The translations under genes and the position numbers were made by a program. Source: Chloroflexi bacterium HGW-Chloroflexi-4 (GTDB lineage: Bacteria; Chloroflexota; Anaerolineae; Anaerolineales; Anaerolineaceae). From it: a DNA stretch of 34,249 nt. This document shows, piece after piece, positions 8,145 to 16,073 of the stretch (positions are counted from its first letter, which is position 1; every line of letters begins with the position of its first letter). The notes below the pieces were generated by a model, which saw only the letters and a list, made by a program, of their open reading frames with translations, did not search any database and had not been told where the DNA came from. Location of the stretch: NCBI GenBank assembly GCA_002840715.1, contig PHBW01000032.1, positions 1 to 34,249 on the forward strand. Reading direction: 5' to 3'.

Positions 8145-8153
8145 TTTCGTATT

Positions 8154-9239
8154 ATGAAAAAATTGCTATCTTTTATAAAAAGTAATCCATTATATATATT
8201 GATCCTGGCTTGCCCAATGGCTGTCATTGCAGAAGCTGCCGGGTGGGGGTCAGGTTGGGTGTTTGCCCTATCGGCTGCCGGGGTTATCCCATTGGCAGGA
8301 TTAATAGGCGAGGCTACAGAGAGTTTGGCGGCACATACCGGCCCCAAAATTGGCGGTTTGATCAACGCTTCATTAGGCAATGCTGCAGAACTCATTATTA
8401 CGTTATTTGCCATCAAAAGAGGCTTGTTGGACCTGGTAAAAGCCTCAATCACTGGCTCCATCATTGGCAACCTGTTGTTTGTTTTAGGGCTTTCCATTGT
8501 TGCCGGAGGACTAAAGAATGGAATTCAAAAGTTTGACCGCAGACACACGGTCAATTACACCATTCTTTTAGGCATCGCACTGGTTGGTTTAGTAACACCT
8601 TCTTTATTCAGCCATTCTACAGCTAGCGGCTTGGACTTAAAGGTTGAAGTGCTTAGCCTTTCGGTTGCCGGCGTAATGATCATTCTTTACATATTAGGAA
8701 TTCTTTTTTCACTTAAAGCTCCAGTTGCTGAAGGAATTGGTACACCTGCAGAACCAGTCAAAAAAGAAACGCATCATTGGTCAGTTTCTAAATCCATTCT
8801 TGTGCTTGGACTTGCCACTGGCGGTGTGGTTTGGATGAGTGAACTTCTTGTTGGGAGCGTTGAGGCGGTTGTCGCTGGAACGGGCATGTCTGAGTTCTTC
8901 CTTGGTATTATATTGGTTCCCATTATCGGAAATATTGCTGAGCATTTGGTAGCGGTGAAAGTTGCTTTCAAAAACCAAATGGAATTGAGTATGGAAATTG
9001 CGGTTTCTTCGAGTTTGCAAATCGCACTATTTGTTGCTCCGGTTTTGGTTTTCATAAGTCTCATAATGGGAAATCCACTGACACTGGTTTTTAATCCATT
9101 TGAATTGGCTGCGCTAGGAGCAGCTGTTGTCATTTGTTATACTGTATCGGCGGATGGTGAATCCAACTGGTTGGAAGGTGCGGCACTTCTGGCAGTTTAT
9201 CTGATCTTTGGACTGGCGTTCTTTATTTTTCCAGTTTAA
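8154..9239 (+). CDS. Calcium/proton exchanger (CaxA/ChaA-like)
   Basis: A CaCA-superfamily antiporter that exports Ca2+ or a related cation in exchange for protons across the cytoplasmic membrane. The 361-residue protein is almost entirely hydrophobic, with about eleven membrane segments. It contains both duplicated cation-binding motifs: the first is GEATESLA at 52-59 followed by LGNAAELI ending at 81, with Glu79. The second is GNIAEHLVAVKVAF from 259, with Glu263. A charged loop near residues 198-210 separates the two halves, as in other CAX proteins. ATG lies nine bases after a TATAAT with no ribosome binding site. The next gene starts 14 bases downstream. Exact cation is not predictable. 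Confidence 0.92.
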   Translation: MKKLLSFIKSNPLYILILACPMAVIAEAAGWGSGWVFALSAAGVIPLAGLIGEATESLAAHTGPKIGGLINASLGNAAELIITLFAIKRGLLDLVKASITGSIIGNLLFVLGLSIVAGGLKNGIQKFDRRHTVNYTILLGIALVGLVTPSLFSHSTASGLDLKVEVLSLSVAGVMIILYILGILFSLKAPVAEGIGTPAEPVKKETHHWSVSKSILVLGLATGGVVWMSELLVGSVEAVVAGTGMSEFFLGIILVPIIGNIAEHLVAVKVAFKNQMELSMEIAVSSSLQIALFVAPVLVFISLIMGNPLTLVFNPFELAALGAAVVICYTVSADGESNWLEGAALLAVYLIFGLAFFIFPV

Positions 9240-9253
9240 TGAAAGACTAATTG

Positions 9254-9724
9254 ATGAAAACAGCGAAAGAAAGGATTTTCTGGGGCGCCGTTTTGGTTTG
9301 CATCCTTTGCGGTCTTTATGCCTTTCTGGCGTTGAATGGACTTTCTCATCAAAATAACATGCAATATACCCCCCAGGCAGCAATCACAATAATCCCTGGG
9401 GGGACTATCCCCACTGTTGATTTAGGTTTACTTACATCCCCAACGGCAACTGCTACCTTCAACCCTGAAGCAACAGGACAAAGCGGAATAAGAACAGGTT
9501 TATATGTTCAGATCACTGGGACTGAAGGGGCTGGTTTAAACATCCGCAATAACCCTGGAACCAGTTCTGAGTCTCTGTTTATAGCTAACGAGTCAGAGGT
9601 GTTTTTGGTAGTCGGGGGACCAATTGAAATGGATGGCTATATATGGTGGCAATTGAATGCACCTTACGATAAAAGTCGTCAGGGCTGGGCTGCAGAAAAT
9701 TATTTTAACATCATCATTCCTTAA
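9254..9724 (+). CDS. Membrane-anchored bacterial SH3 (SH3b) domain protein
   Basis: A 156-residue protein with an N-terminal signal anchor (about 8-29, WGAVLVCILCGLYAFLAL), a Thr/Pro/Ala-rich linker of about 45 residues, and a C-terminal SH3b domain from about 82. The domain is marked by GLNIRNNPGTSSE (the usual LNVRxxPxxxS motif), the IWWQL strand and the RQGWAAENYF ending. SH3b domains usually bind cell-wall or other envelope polymers, so the domain is expected outside the membrane. ATG is preferred over the TTG directly before it. It follows the exchanger closely and may share its transcript. Specific function unknown. Confidence 0.82.
   Translation: MKTAKERIFWGAVLVCILCGLYAFLALNGLSHQNNMQYTPQAAITIIPGGTIPTVDLGLLTSPTATATFNPEATGQSGIRTGLYVQITGTEGAGLNIRNNPGTSSESLFIANESEVFLVVGGPIEMDGYIWWQLNAPYDKSRQGWAAENYFNIIIP
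9369..9403. repeat. Perfect 9-bp GC inverted repeat inside the SH3b gene
   Basis: CCCCCCAGG and CCTGGGGGG are separated by 17 bases and can form a strong hairpin in the linker-coding part of the gene. There is no T-tract, so it does not look like a normal terminator. Confidence 0.6.
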
Positions 9725-9795
9725 CTTTATTTACGTAAATAGAACGAAAATTACCTTTGATGGTCGACAAAAGCGTAAATTGTAGGGTCCAATGT

Positions 9796-9824
9796 TTGCA
9801 CTCCCGGTTAAGCAAGTTTATAAT
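9796..9824 (+). promoter_or_regulatory. Promoter of the kinase/phosphatase/FHA signalling operon
   Basis: TTGCAC (or TTTGCA one base earlier), about 17 bases, then a consensus TATAAT, about 80 bases before the kinase ATG. The 184-base gap from 9725 to 9908 holds this promoter and no other recognisable feature. Confidence 0.6.
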
Positions 9825-9908
9825 TTATGATTAGACGTATTTGAGATGGAGTAAAAACTGGAAACAAAACCTGTCACTCAATCCTTTGGCAATGAGCCTG
9901 GTGGAACA

Positions 9909-11735
9909 ATGCAACTTACCGCCGGTGTGATCTTATCGAGCCGATATCAGATTCAAGATGTGATTGGAATCGGCGGCATGGGATCAGTTTATCGTGCAAG
10001 GGATTTGCATTTTCCAAATGTCGTCAAGCTCGTGGCAGTTAAAGAAATGATCAATAAAGCGCCTGATCCTCAGGTGCGTGAAACAATCGTCAAAAATTTT
10101 GAACGTGAAGCAAATATCCTGGTTACGCTTAACCATCCGGCAATCCCCAAAATCTTCGATTTTTTCTCTCATGATGAGCGTTCATATTTAGTAATTGAAC
10201 TGGTCAATGGCAAGGACCTGGAAGCATTATTGCGCAGTTCGATAGAACCTGTTAAAGAAGAACAAGCAATCTTGTGGGCAATCGAGATTTGCGATGTACT
10301 GGAATACCTTCATACTCATAAACCAGAGCCCATTATTTTCAGAGATATTAAACCTCAAAATTTAATGGTCAATCAACAAAACCATATTGTTATGGTGGAT
10401 TTTGGGATTGCCAAAATATTCACATCCAGTCAAAAAGGGACTATGATCGGCACTGAGGGATATTCTCCACCCGAGCAATATCGGGGAGAAGCCACCTATC
10501 AAACAGATATCTATGCACTGGGAGCAACCCTGCATCACCTGCTTACCAGAAGAGATCCAAGGTTGGAAGCGCCTTTTTCTTTTAGCGACCGTCCGATAAG
10601 AAAATTCAATTCAAACGTGTCACAAGATTTGGAAACTATTGTTGATACTTGTTTAAATTACAAACCAGAGGACCGGTTTGCTGATATAAGAGCGCTTAGG
10701 GAGTCCTTAACCTTATTGGCAAGAAAAACTGGAGTGCTCTCAAAAGTAGCTAGTGTTGAATTGATCACTAAAGATCAAAGTGTTAAACCAGTTTGGGCTT
10801 TCAAGTGTGAAGATGAAATCAGAGGTTCTGCAAGTGTTGACAGCGGATTTATCTATGTCGGTGCTTATGATAATAACCTTTACGCGCTGGATGCCAGTAA
10901 GGGACAATTTTTATGGAAATTTGCAGCGGAAGGTGCAATCCTTTCAAAGCCTCTGATCATAAACCAGCAAGCCTTTGTTGGAAGTGAAGATGGAAACGCA
11001 TATCTTCTCCAGGCAAAAACCGGTAAGAAAATTTGGAGTTTTAAATCCGAAGGGCCAATTCGTGGATCATTAAAATCAGCAGAAGGACATCTCTTTTTTG
11101 GTTCTGATGATGGAAATTTGTATGCAATTGAGATTGCAACAGTAAGAAAAGCATGGGCGTTGCACACTGAAGGTGCAATCCGATCAACACCATACATCCA
11201 CAATGATCTCATCTTATTTGGAACAGAATCCAATGAGTTCTTGTGCACTGATTTTCGCGGACAGGTAAGATGGCGTTTTTGGACCAAAAAACCAGTAACC
11301 TCCTCACCAATTGTTTCAGAGGGAATTGTCTATTTCACTTCAGTGGATAGTAATTGTTATGCGCTTGATGTCAAATCAGGATGGGTAATCTGGAAATTCA
11401 GAATGAGCAAGGGGTCTGTTTCAAGCCCGGCAATCATTGATCATTTTTTGTTTGCGGGCTCGGCGGATGGATTTATGTATTGTATTGATAAGACAAATGC
11501 AAAAGAGATATGGCGTTTCAAAACTGACCACCAGGTTAGCGGAAGTCCGCTGATCTATAAAGAAAATGTTTACTTTGGTGCTGCTGACGGTAAATTCTAT
11601 TGTGTAGATTACAAAACTGGCCGTCAAAGGTGGCAATTTGTCACAGGTGGTGCAATCACAGGAACTCCTGTAGCTGCCAATGATATGGTTTATATTGGAT
11701 CATCGGACAATTACTTGTATGCCTTCAATGCGTAA
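9909..11735 (+). CDS. Ser/Thr protein kinase with C-terminal PQQ-like beta-propeller
   Basis: Residues 12-270 are a Hanks-type kinase: IGGMGSVYRA glycine loop, VAVKE Lys45, FRDIKPQN catalytic loop with Asp146, DFG at 164-166 and GTEGYSPPEQY activation segment. Residues about 293-608 contain eight 40-residue propeller blades, each with a G-x-x-D-x-x-x-Y core and a closing WxF/WKF strand, ending GSSDNYLYAFNA. The VWAFKC strand near 295 probably closes the last blade. No membrane segment or signal peptide is visible, so the propeller should be cytosolic, unlike BamB or PQQ dehydrogenases. ATG is preceded by GGTGG. A CTG codon at 9858, six bases after GGAG in the same open frame, could add 17 residues. 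It is the first gene of a six-gene operon. Confidence 0.9.
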   Translation: MQLTAGVILSSRYQIQDVIGIGGMGSVYRARDLHFPNVVKLVAVKEMINKAPDPQVRETIVKNFEREANILVTLNHPAIPKIFDFFSHDERSYLVIELVNGKDLEALLRSSIEPVKEEQAILWAIEICDVLEYLHTHKPEPIIFRDIKPQNLMVNQQNHIVMVDFGIAKIFTSSQKGTMIGTEGYSPPEQYRGEATYQTDIYALGATLHHLLTRRDPRLEAPFSFSDRPIRKFNSNVSQDLETIVDTCLNYKPEDRFADIRALRESLTLLARKTGVLSKVASVELITKDQSVKPVWAFKCEDEIRGSASVDSGFIYVGAYDNNLYALDASKGQFLWKFAAEGAILSKPLIINQQAFVGSEDGNAYLLQAKTGKKIWSFKSEGPIRGSLKSAEGHLFFGSDDGNLYAIEIATVRKAWALHTEGAIRSTPYIHNDLILFGTESNEFLCTDFRGQVRWRFWTKKPVTSSPIVSEGIVYFTSVDSNCYALDVKSGWVIWKFRMSKGSVSSPAIIDHFLFAGSADGFMYCIDKTNAKEIWRFKTDHQVSGSPLIYKENVYFGAADGKFYCVDYKTGRQRWQFVTGGAITGTPVAANDMVYIGSSDNYLYAFNA

Positions 11736-11745
11736 AGGAGAAGTT

Positions 11746-12681
11746 GTGGCAAACATCCTCAAAAAAATAAAAACCAATAAAGAATCTGGAGATATTGAAG
11801 CCACAATTCCTGCAAATACCCGCATTTCATCAAAAACACCTATTCAAACATCACCTTTAACTGAGGATAAAAGCCTTCTCTCTCCTGAAAATTCAAAATG
11901 CTGCCAACCTGCACAATTGTTGATAGGAAGCGGACAATCAACAGGAATGCAGCGAGATCATAATGAAGATACTCTCTTTACTTCCAGCACCGTAGTGGCC
12001 GATGGCACTCGTGATTTGGCATTGGGAATTGCCATTATCGCTGACGGGATGGGAGGGCATAAAAATGGTGCGATTGCTTCTGGAGTGGCCGCCAAAGTGG
12101 TTGCTCATCAATTGGTTAAGAAGGTTTATTCTCATTTTTTGGATATTCAACAGGGACCTTTCACTGATAGTATGCAAGAAATCATGGAAAATGCCATCAA
12201 TGATGCGCATAAATCGGTTTTAAGATATGCTCCAGGTGGAGGAACAACATTAACCTGTGCATTAATCATTGGTGAACAAGTTACTTTGGGGCACATCGGA
12301 GACAGCCGGGCATATTTCATACATGCGGATGGTCGAATTCAAAAGATTTCCAAGGATCATTCTCTGGTTCAACGAATGGTAGAGCTGGAAGAAATTACTG
12401 AAAAAGAAGCGTCAATACATCCACAGCGCAATGTGTTATTAAAAGCAATTGGTCAAACTGAAAGTATATTTCCGGATATTCAAACTTATCCTTTGCCAAA
12501 GAACGGTTATTTGCTGTTATGCAGCGATGGCCTATGGGGAGTTGTGCAAGATGCAGAAATTCAGGAGTTGGTCAAAAACAGCAGCGACCCTGTATCAGTC
12601 TGTCAAGAATTGGTTGAAAAAGCTAATGCACACGGCGGACCAGATAATATCAGTGTAATTTTGGTGAGATGTTTGGGATAA
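11746..12681 (+). CDS. PP2C-type Ser/Thr protein phosphatase
   Basis: A PPM-family metal-dependent phosphatase that removes phosphate from Ser/Thr, expected to oppose the adjacent kinase. Start is GTG, five bases after AAAGGAG. Earlier in-frame starts lie inside the kinase gene. In the 311-residue product, residues 1-55 look disordered (Lys/Ser/Thr-rich). The catalytic domain follows with all expected motifs: RDHNED at 70-75, DGMGGH at 100-105, GGGTTLT near 164-170, GDSR at 185-188, SKDHSLV at 202-208, SDGLWG at 260-265 and GGPDN at 297-301. The metal-binding Asp residues are all present, so it should be active. Ten bases separate it from the kinase and six from the next gene. Confidence 0.94.
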   Translation: MANILKKIKTNKESGDIEATIPANTRISSKTPIQTSPLTEDKSLLSPENSKCCQPAQLLIGSGQSTGMQRDHNEDTLFTSSTVVADGTRDLALGIAIIADGMGGHKNGAIASGVAAKVVAHQLVKKVYSHFLDIQQGPFTDSMQEIMENAINDAHKSVLRYAPGGGTTLTCALIIGEQVTLGHIGDSRAYFIHADGRIQKISKDHSLVQRMVELEEITEKEASIHPQRNVLLKAIGQTESIFPDIQTYPLPKNGYLLLCSDGLWGVVQDAEIQELVKNSSDPVSVCQELVEKANAHGGPDNISVILVRCLG

Positions 12682-12687
12682 ACTTAG

Positions 12688-14166
12688 ATGAAATCAGGTG
12701 AAACCTGGTATGAAATATTAGAAATATCCAGTGAGGCGAGTAGTGAAGAAATTCGACTCGCTTATTTTGAACTTGCCCGGAAATATCATCCAGATACCAA
12801 CCCCGGAGACCTGGCAAGAGAATGGTTCTTTCAGATTCAACAAGCATACGAAACACTTAGCGACCCAAAAAAGCGCCATGACTATGACGAATCCATCCGC
12901 GGTCGAAAGATCCTGAAGGACACCATCGGCATAACTGTAAAATACAGTACTGCTTCAATCCCAAGATTGAATGAACCTCAGGTTATATATGCGATGATTG
13001 AGATGAATTCACTTGTTGATTTGGATCGGACAAAAATCCCTCAAAATCATCTCTGTCTAGTCATCGATAAATCAACGTCGATGAAAGGTTCTCGAATTGA
13101 AATGGTCAAGGAGAATATCATTCAATTCGTTGAAAAACTTAAGCCCACTGATGTCATCTCAATTGTTGCCTTTAATGATCGTGCAGATCTACTCTTGTCA
13201 CCTACAAAAGTTTCAGACATTAATTTTATCAGCGAGAAACTTTCTGCAATAAAGTGTTCGGGTAGCACTGAAATATATACCGGATTAAAATCCGGTTTTG
13301 ATCTGTTGTGGGGAAACAATACCGCGGGAGTTCGCAAACAATTGATCTTGCTGACTGACGGACACACCTATGGTGACGAAGAAGCTTGCTATGGGCTTGC
13401 ACAAAAGTTGCAAAGCCGGGGAATCATTTTAAGCGGGCTTGGCATTGGACATGAGTGGAATGATGATTTTCTCGACCGATTATCAGGCTTGACCGGTGGA
13501 ACATCAACGTTTATTTCGAGTACACAGGATTTGCGCAACTATATTCACAAGTTAAGTGAATCTGTTTCAATCACTGCTGCAGAAAACATTTCATATGATT
13601 TTCAATCCGATGAGGGCATCATAACAAATTATATGTATCGGTTGAGTCCAGATGTCAGCGTGCTCCCACTTGAAAAACCAATGCCTCTGGGAGAAATATA
13701 TTTTAACAAAAAATCAGTCTATCTAATGTCTTTTACCATCCCCCCCGTACGACAAAAACAAACTACGGTGATATTGGTCAAGGGAAAAATCCGTTATCAA
13801 CCTAGTGCTCATGCTGACCGTAAAATGAGATTATTTGTGAATCTGGCGTTGGGAGTGGAAGGTACTGAACCCAATCTAAACCCTCCTCAAGAAATTGTTG
13901 AAGCATTAGCACGAATATCCGTATATCAGATGCAAGAGAAAGCGAATTCTGATGTTAAGAATGGTGATTTTAATAAGGCGGTGGCACGATTGGGTTCAAT
14001 TTCAACACAGCTATTTAAATTGGGAAACCCTGACATGGCACAGAAGGTCATGCAAGAAGCAGACTTGATAAAAACCAGCGGGAAATATAGCAAGGATGGC
14101 GATAAACAGTTAAAATATGGTACTAGAGCCTTGCTGTCACCGGAAATTGAAGAGAGAGTGTCATGA
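12688..14166 (+). CDS. J-domain / von Willebrand factor A fusion protein
   Basis: Residues 5-70 are a J domain (YEILEISSEASSEEIR and HPD at 34-36, the Hsp70-activating tripeptide). Residues about 119-290 form a vWA domain with a complete metal-ion-dependent adhesion site: DKSTS at 127-131, the GST of GSTEIYTG at 192-194 and TDG at 223-225. The rest (about 300-490) resembles the C-terminal region of vWA proteins of the YfbK/CaCC-like type and ends with YGTRALLS. No membrane segment or zinc-finger DnaJ region is visible. The predicted role is to recruit a DnaK-type chaperone to a partner bound through the vWA domain, an inference from architecture. The gene overlaps the next by four bases (ATGA), so the two are translationally coupled. 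Confidence 0.88.
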   Translation: MKSGETWYEILEISSEASSEEIRLAYFELARKYHPDTNPGDLAREWFFQIQQAYETLSDPKKRHDYDESIRGRKILKDTIGITVKYSTASIPRLNEPQVIYAMIEMNSLVDLDRTKIPQNHLCLVIDKSTSMKGSRIEMVKENIIQFVEKLKPTDVISIVAFNDRADLLLSPTKVSDINFISEKLSAIKCSGSTEIYTGLKSGFDLLWGNNTAGVRKQLILLTDGHTYGDEEACYGLAQKLQSRGIILSGLGIGHEWNDDFLDRLSGLTGGTSTFISSTQDLRNYIHKLSESVSITAAENISYDFQSDEGIITNYMYRLSPDVSVLPLEKPMPLGEIYFNKKSVYLMSFTIPPVRQKQTTVILVKGKIRYQPSAHADRKMRLFVNLALGVEGTEPNLNPPQEIVEALARISVYQMQEKANSDVKNGDFNKAVARLGSISTQLFKLGNPDMAQKVMQEADLIKTSGKYSKDGDKQLKYGTRALLSPEIEERVS

Positions 14167-14681
14167 TTCTTTGCCCGAATTGTCACAACAAGGAATTGCC
14201 TGGGGCATATTTCTGCGGAGAGTGCGGAACGCAGTTGATATCTCTTGAATTTCTAAACACACGAATGATCAGCAAGCCGACGGAAGATATCAATGATGTA
14301 ATTTCTGGCTCTAATTCCTTTCCAACTAGAAAAGTGCTCCAAAAGCCAAAAGATCCGAACATTTCACTTCATCTAGTTGAAAGCGGAAAAGTAATCCATT
14401 TGAGTGATAAAAAAGATTTTACTCTTGGAAGGGCTGTAGAAGGTCAATCAATACTTCCTGATGTTGACTTGAGTGCTTTTGATGCTTTTTCGCTTGGCGT
14501 TTCAAGGATGCACGTTTCTTTGCGAATTTTCAATGGTGATGTTTATGTGATGGATTTAGGTTCTTCCAACGGCACAAAGATAAACGGTCAAAAAATTGTT
14601 CAGCATGTAGAGTATTCAATCAGTCACGGTGATTTGGTTACACTCGGTAGACTGAAGGTTCAAGTGCTATTGATAACGTAA
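14163..14681 (+). CDS. Zinc-ribbon and FHA domain protein
   Basis: A 172-residue protein with a short zinc ribbon at the N-terminus (CPNC at 4-7 and CGEC at 18-21). A linker of about 45 residues follows, then an FHA domain (about 68-170), the module that binds phosphothreonine peptides. Key FHA residues are present: GR at 89-90, SRMH at 114-117 and GSSNGT at 133-138. It is therefore the likely reader of phosphorylation made by the kinase at the head of the operon. The start codon overlaps the stop of the J/vWA gene. Thr55 in the linker is a conceivable phosphosite, but this is speculation. The partner is unknown. Confidence 0.9.
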   Translation: MILCPNCHNKELPGAYFCGECGTQLISLEFLNTRMISKPTEDINDVISGSNSFPTRKVLQKPKDPNISLHLVESGKVIHLSDKKDFTLGRAVEGQSILPDVDLSAFDAFSLGVSRMHVSLRIFNGDVYVMDLGSSNGTKINGQKIVQHVEYSISHGDLVTLGRLKVQVLLIT

Positions 14682-14691
14682 GGGAGAGAAA

Positions 14692-14931
14692 ATGCAGCAA
14701 ATCATTCTGCACATGTTAAACGAAGATCCAGTCGTTTGTGAAGTCGATGAATTACCCAAGAAAAATGATACCATTCTGATTGCTCATAATCCGCGAAGAA
14801 GAGATGGAAAAGATTTAAGCTATTTGGAAGTAAATGTGAGTAGTGTAATCTGGCCAATGTCTCGAGTTTCATTTATCGAGGTTATGCCAGGTTCTGATGA
14901 TGAAAAAATCGTGAGTTTTGTGAGAGAGTAA
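14692..14931 (+). CDS. Small protein of unknown function in the signalling operon
   Basis: I do not recognise this 79-residue protein. It is soluble and mixed in character: an N-terminal strand MQQIILHMLNEDPVVCEVDEL, a basic patch HNPRRRDGKD around 32-41, then hydrophobic strands (YLEVNVSSVIWPMSRVSFIEVM) and an acidic end. The repeated short strands suggest a small beta-barrel or strand-rich fold. AGGGAGAG lies right before the ATG, and the gene sits 10 bases after the FHA gene and five before the response regulator, so it is real and co-expressed with both. It could be an accessory subunit of the complex. No function is assigned. Confidence 0.8.
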   Translation: MQQIILHMLNEDPVVCEVDELPKKNDTILIAHNPRRRDGKDLSYLEVNVSSVIWPMSRVSFIEVMPGSDDEKIVSFVRE

Positions 14932-14936
14932 AAAAT

Positions 14937-15659
14937 ATGACAGAAGATAATTTTCGCAATAAATTGATCCTCGTGGTCGATGATGAAGAACGTATGGCGC
15001 GTTTTATACGCTTAAACCTGGAACATGACGGGTTTCAGGTTGTTGAAGCACACAAGGGTATGGATGCTATCAATGAATTACGTACCAAGATGCCTGATGT
15101 CATTCTTCTGGATGTAATGATGCCGGATATTGATGGATTTGAAGCACTTCAATTGATTCGAGAGACAAGTTCAGTGCCGGTTATCATGCTTACTGCCAAG
15201 GGTGAAGAAGACGACCGAGTAAAAGGACTTGAATTAGGGGCCGATGATTATGTTACCAAACCTTTCAGCCCACGTGAGTTGGTCAGCCGGGTTAGAGCAG
15301 TGTTGAGAAGAACTGAATCTGCCAATGCTGCCAGCGAAGGCGGTCAGATCAATGTGGATGAACATTTAAAAATTGATTTTGGCAGACGCGAAGTCAAGTT
15401 GGATGGTGAATTGGTGAAATTGCGTCCAACTGAATACAGACTGCTTTACCATTTGGTCCAAAACGCAGGGTGGGTCTTGACCTATGACCAAATTCTCGCA
15501 AAAGTTTGGGGCTATGAGTATCGAGATGAGCCACATTATGTTCGGCTTTATATTAATTATTTGCGTCAAAAACTTGAAAAAGATCCTGCTAATCCGATCT
15601 ATATTTTGACTGAACGCGGTGTGGGTTACCGCTTTGTGGATTACAAAAAAGAAGGTTAG
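14937..15659 (+). CDS. OmpR/PhoB-type response regulator
   Basis: A two-domain transcription factor of 240 residues. The receiver domain (about 8-122) has the acidic pair Asp15-Asp16, phosphoacceptor Asp59 in LLDVMMPDIDG, Thr86 and Lys108 in the TKPF motif, all expected for a phosphorylatable regulator. The winged-helix DNA-binding domain (about 143-238) includes RPTEYRLLYHLV, the recognition region HYVRLYINYLRQKLE and the terminal GVGYRF wing. No histidine kinase is adjacent. It is the last gene of the kinase/phosphatase/FHA operon, which could mean cross-talk with Ser/Thr phosphorylation. The DegS-like kinase elsewhere in the window belongs to a different pairing class. Confidence 0.95.
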   Translation: MTEDNFRNKLILVVDDEERMARFIRLNLEHDGFQVVEAHKGMDAINELRTKMPDVILLDVMMPDIDGFEALQLIRETSSVPVIMLTAKGEEDDRVKGLELGADDYVTKPFSPRELVSRVRAVLRRTESANAASEGGQINVDEHLKIDFGRREVKLDGELVKLRPTEYRLLYHLVQNAGWVLTYDQILAKVWGYEYRDEPHYVRLYINYLRQKLEKDPANPIYILTERGVGYRFVDYKKEG

Positions 15660-15724
15660 TTGCTCTTTACAGCTTGGTTTGAATTATTTCCAGGTTGATA
15701 ATTATTTTTCATCAGGAGAATCTA

Positions 15725-16069
15725 ATGATAAATGAACCAATCCATGTTACGGATGAAGCATTTGAAAAAACAGTAATGCAATCTCCGATTCCGGTGATTG
15801 TTGATTTTTGGGCACCCTGGTGCGGACCCTGCAAGGCAGTCGGCCCCATGCTGGATAGAATTGCCAAGGATTATGAAGGTAAGGTTATTGTTGCAAAGGT
15901 AAACACGGATGAAAATCCGCAGAATGCGATGAAAAACGAAGTGCAGGGTATTCCGACGATGTTGTTTGTGGCGAACGGAAAAATTGTGCACCGGCAAGTG
16001 GGTGCGCTGCCAGAAGCCAACTTACGCACTGCAGTAGATCAATTTCTGGAATTGGCAGGTAAGGCATAA
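15725..16069 (+). CDS. trxA: Thioredoxin
   Basis: A 114-residue cytosolic thiol-disulfide oxidoreductase with the WCGPC active site at residues 32-36, the FWAPWCGPCK context and the GIPTMLFVANGKIV segment with cis-Pro. Length is typical. The start is ATG six bases after AGGAG; an upstream in-frame ATA/ATT stretch is not needed. It follows the response regulator by 65 bases and ends at a palindromic terminator. It may be the tail of the signalling operon or have its own weak promoter in the gap. Confidence 0.95.
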   Translation: MINEPIHVTDEAFEKTVMQSPIPVIVDFWAPWCGPCKAVGPMLDRIAKDYEGKVIVAKVNTDENPQNAMKNEVQGIPTMLFVANGKIVHRQVGALPEANLRTAVDQFLELAGKA

Positions 16070-16073
16070 ATGT

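Noticed and set aside
8138..9133. Antisense open frames of about 119 codons under the cation exchanger
   Set aside because: They mirror the exchanger codons, have no ribosome binding sites and no family likeness.
14937..15659. Response regulator and the DegS-like kinase as a cognate pair
   Set aside because: The classes do not match (OmpR-type output versus HisKA_3 kinase) and the genes are in separate transcripts 8 kb apart.
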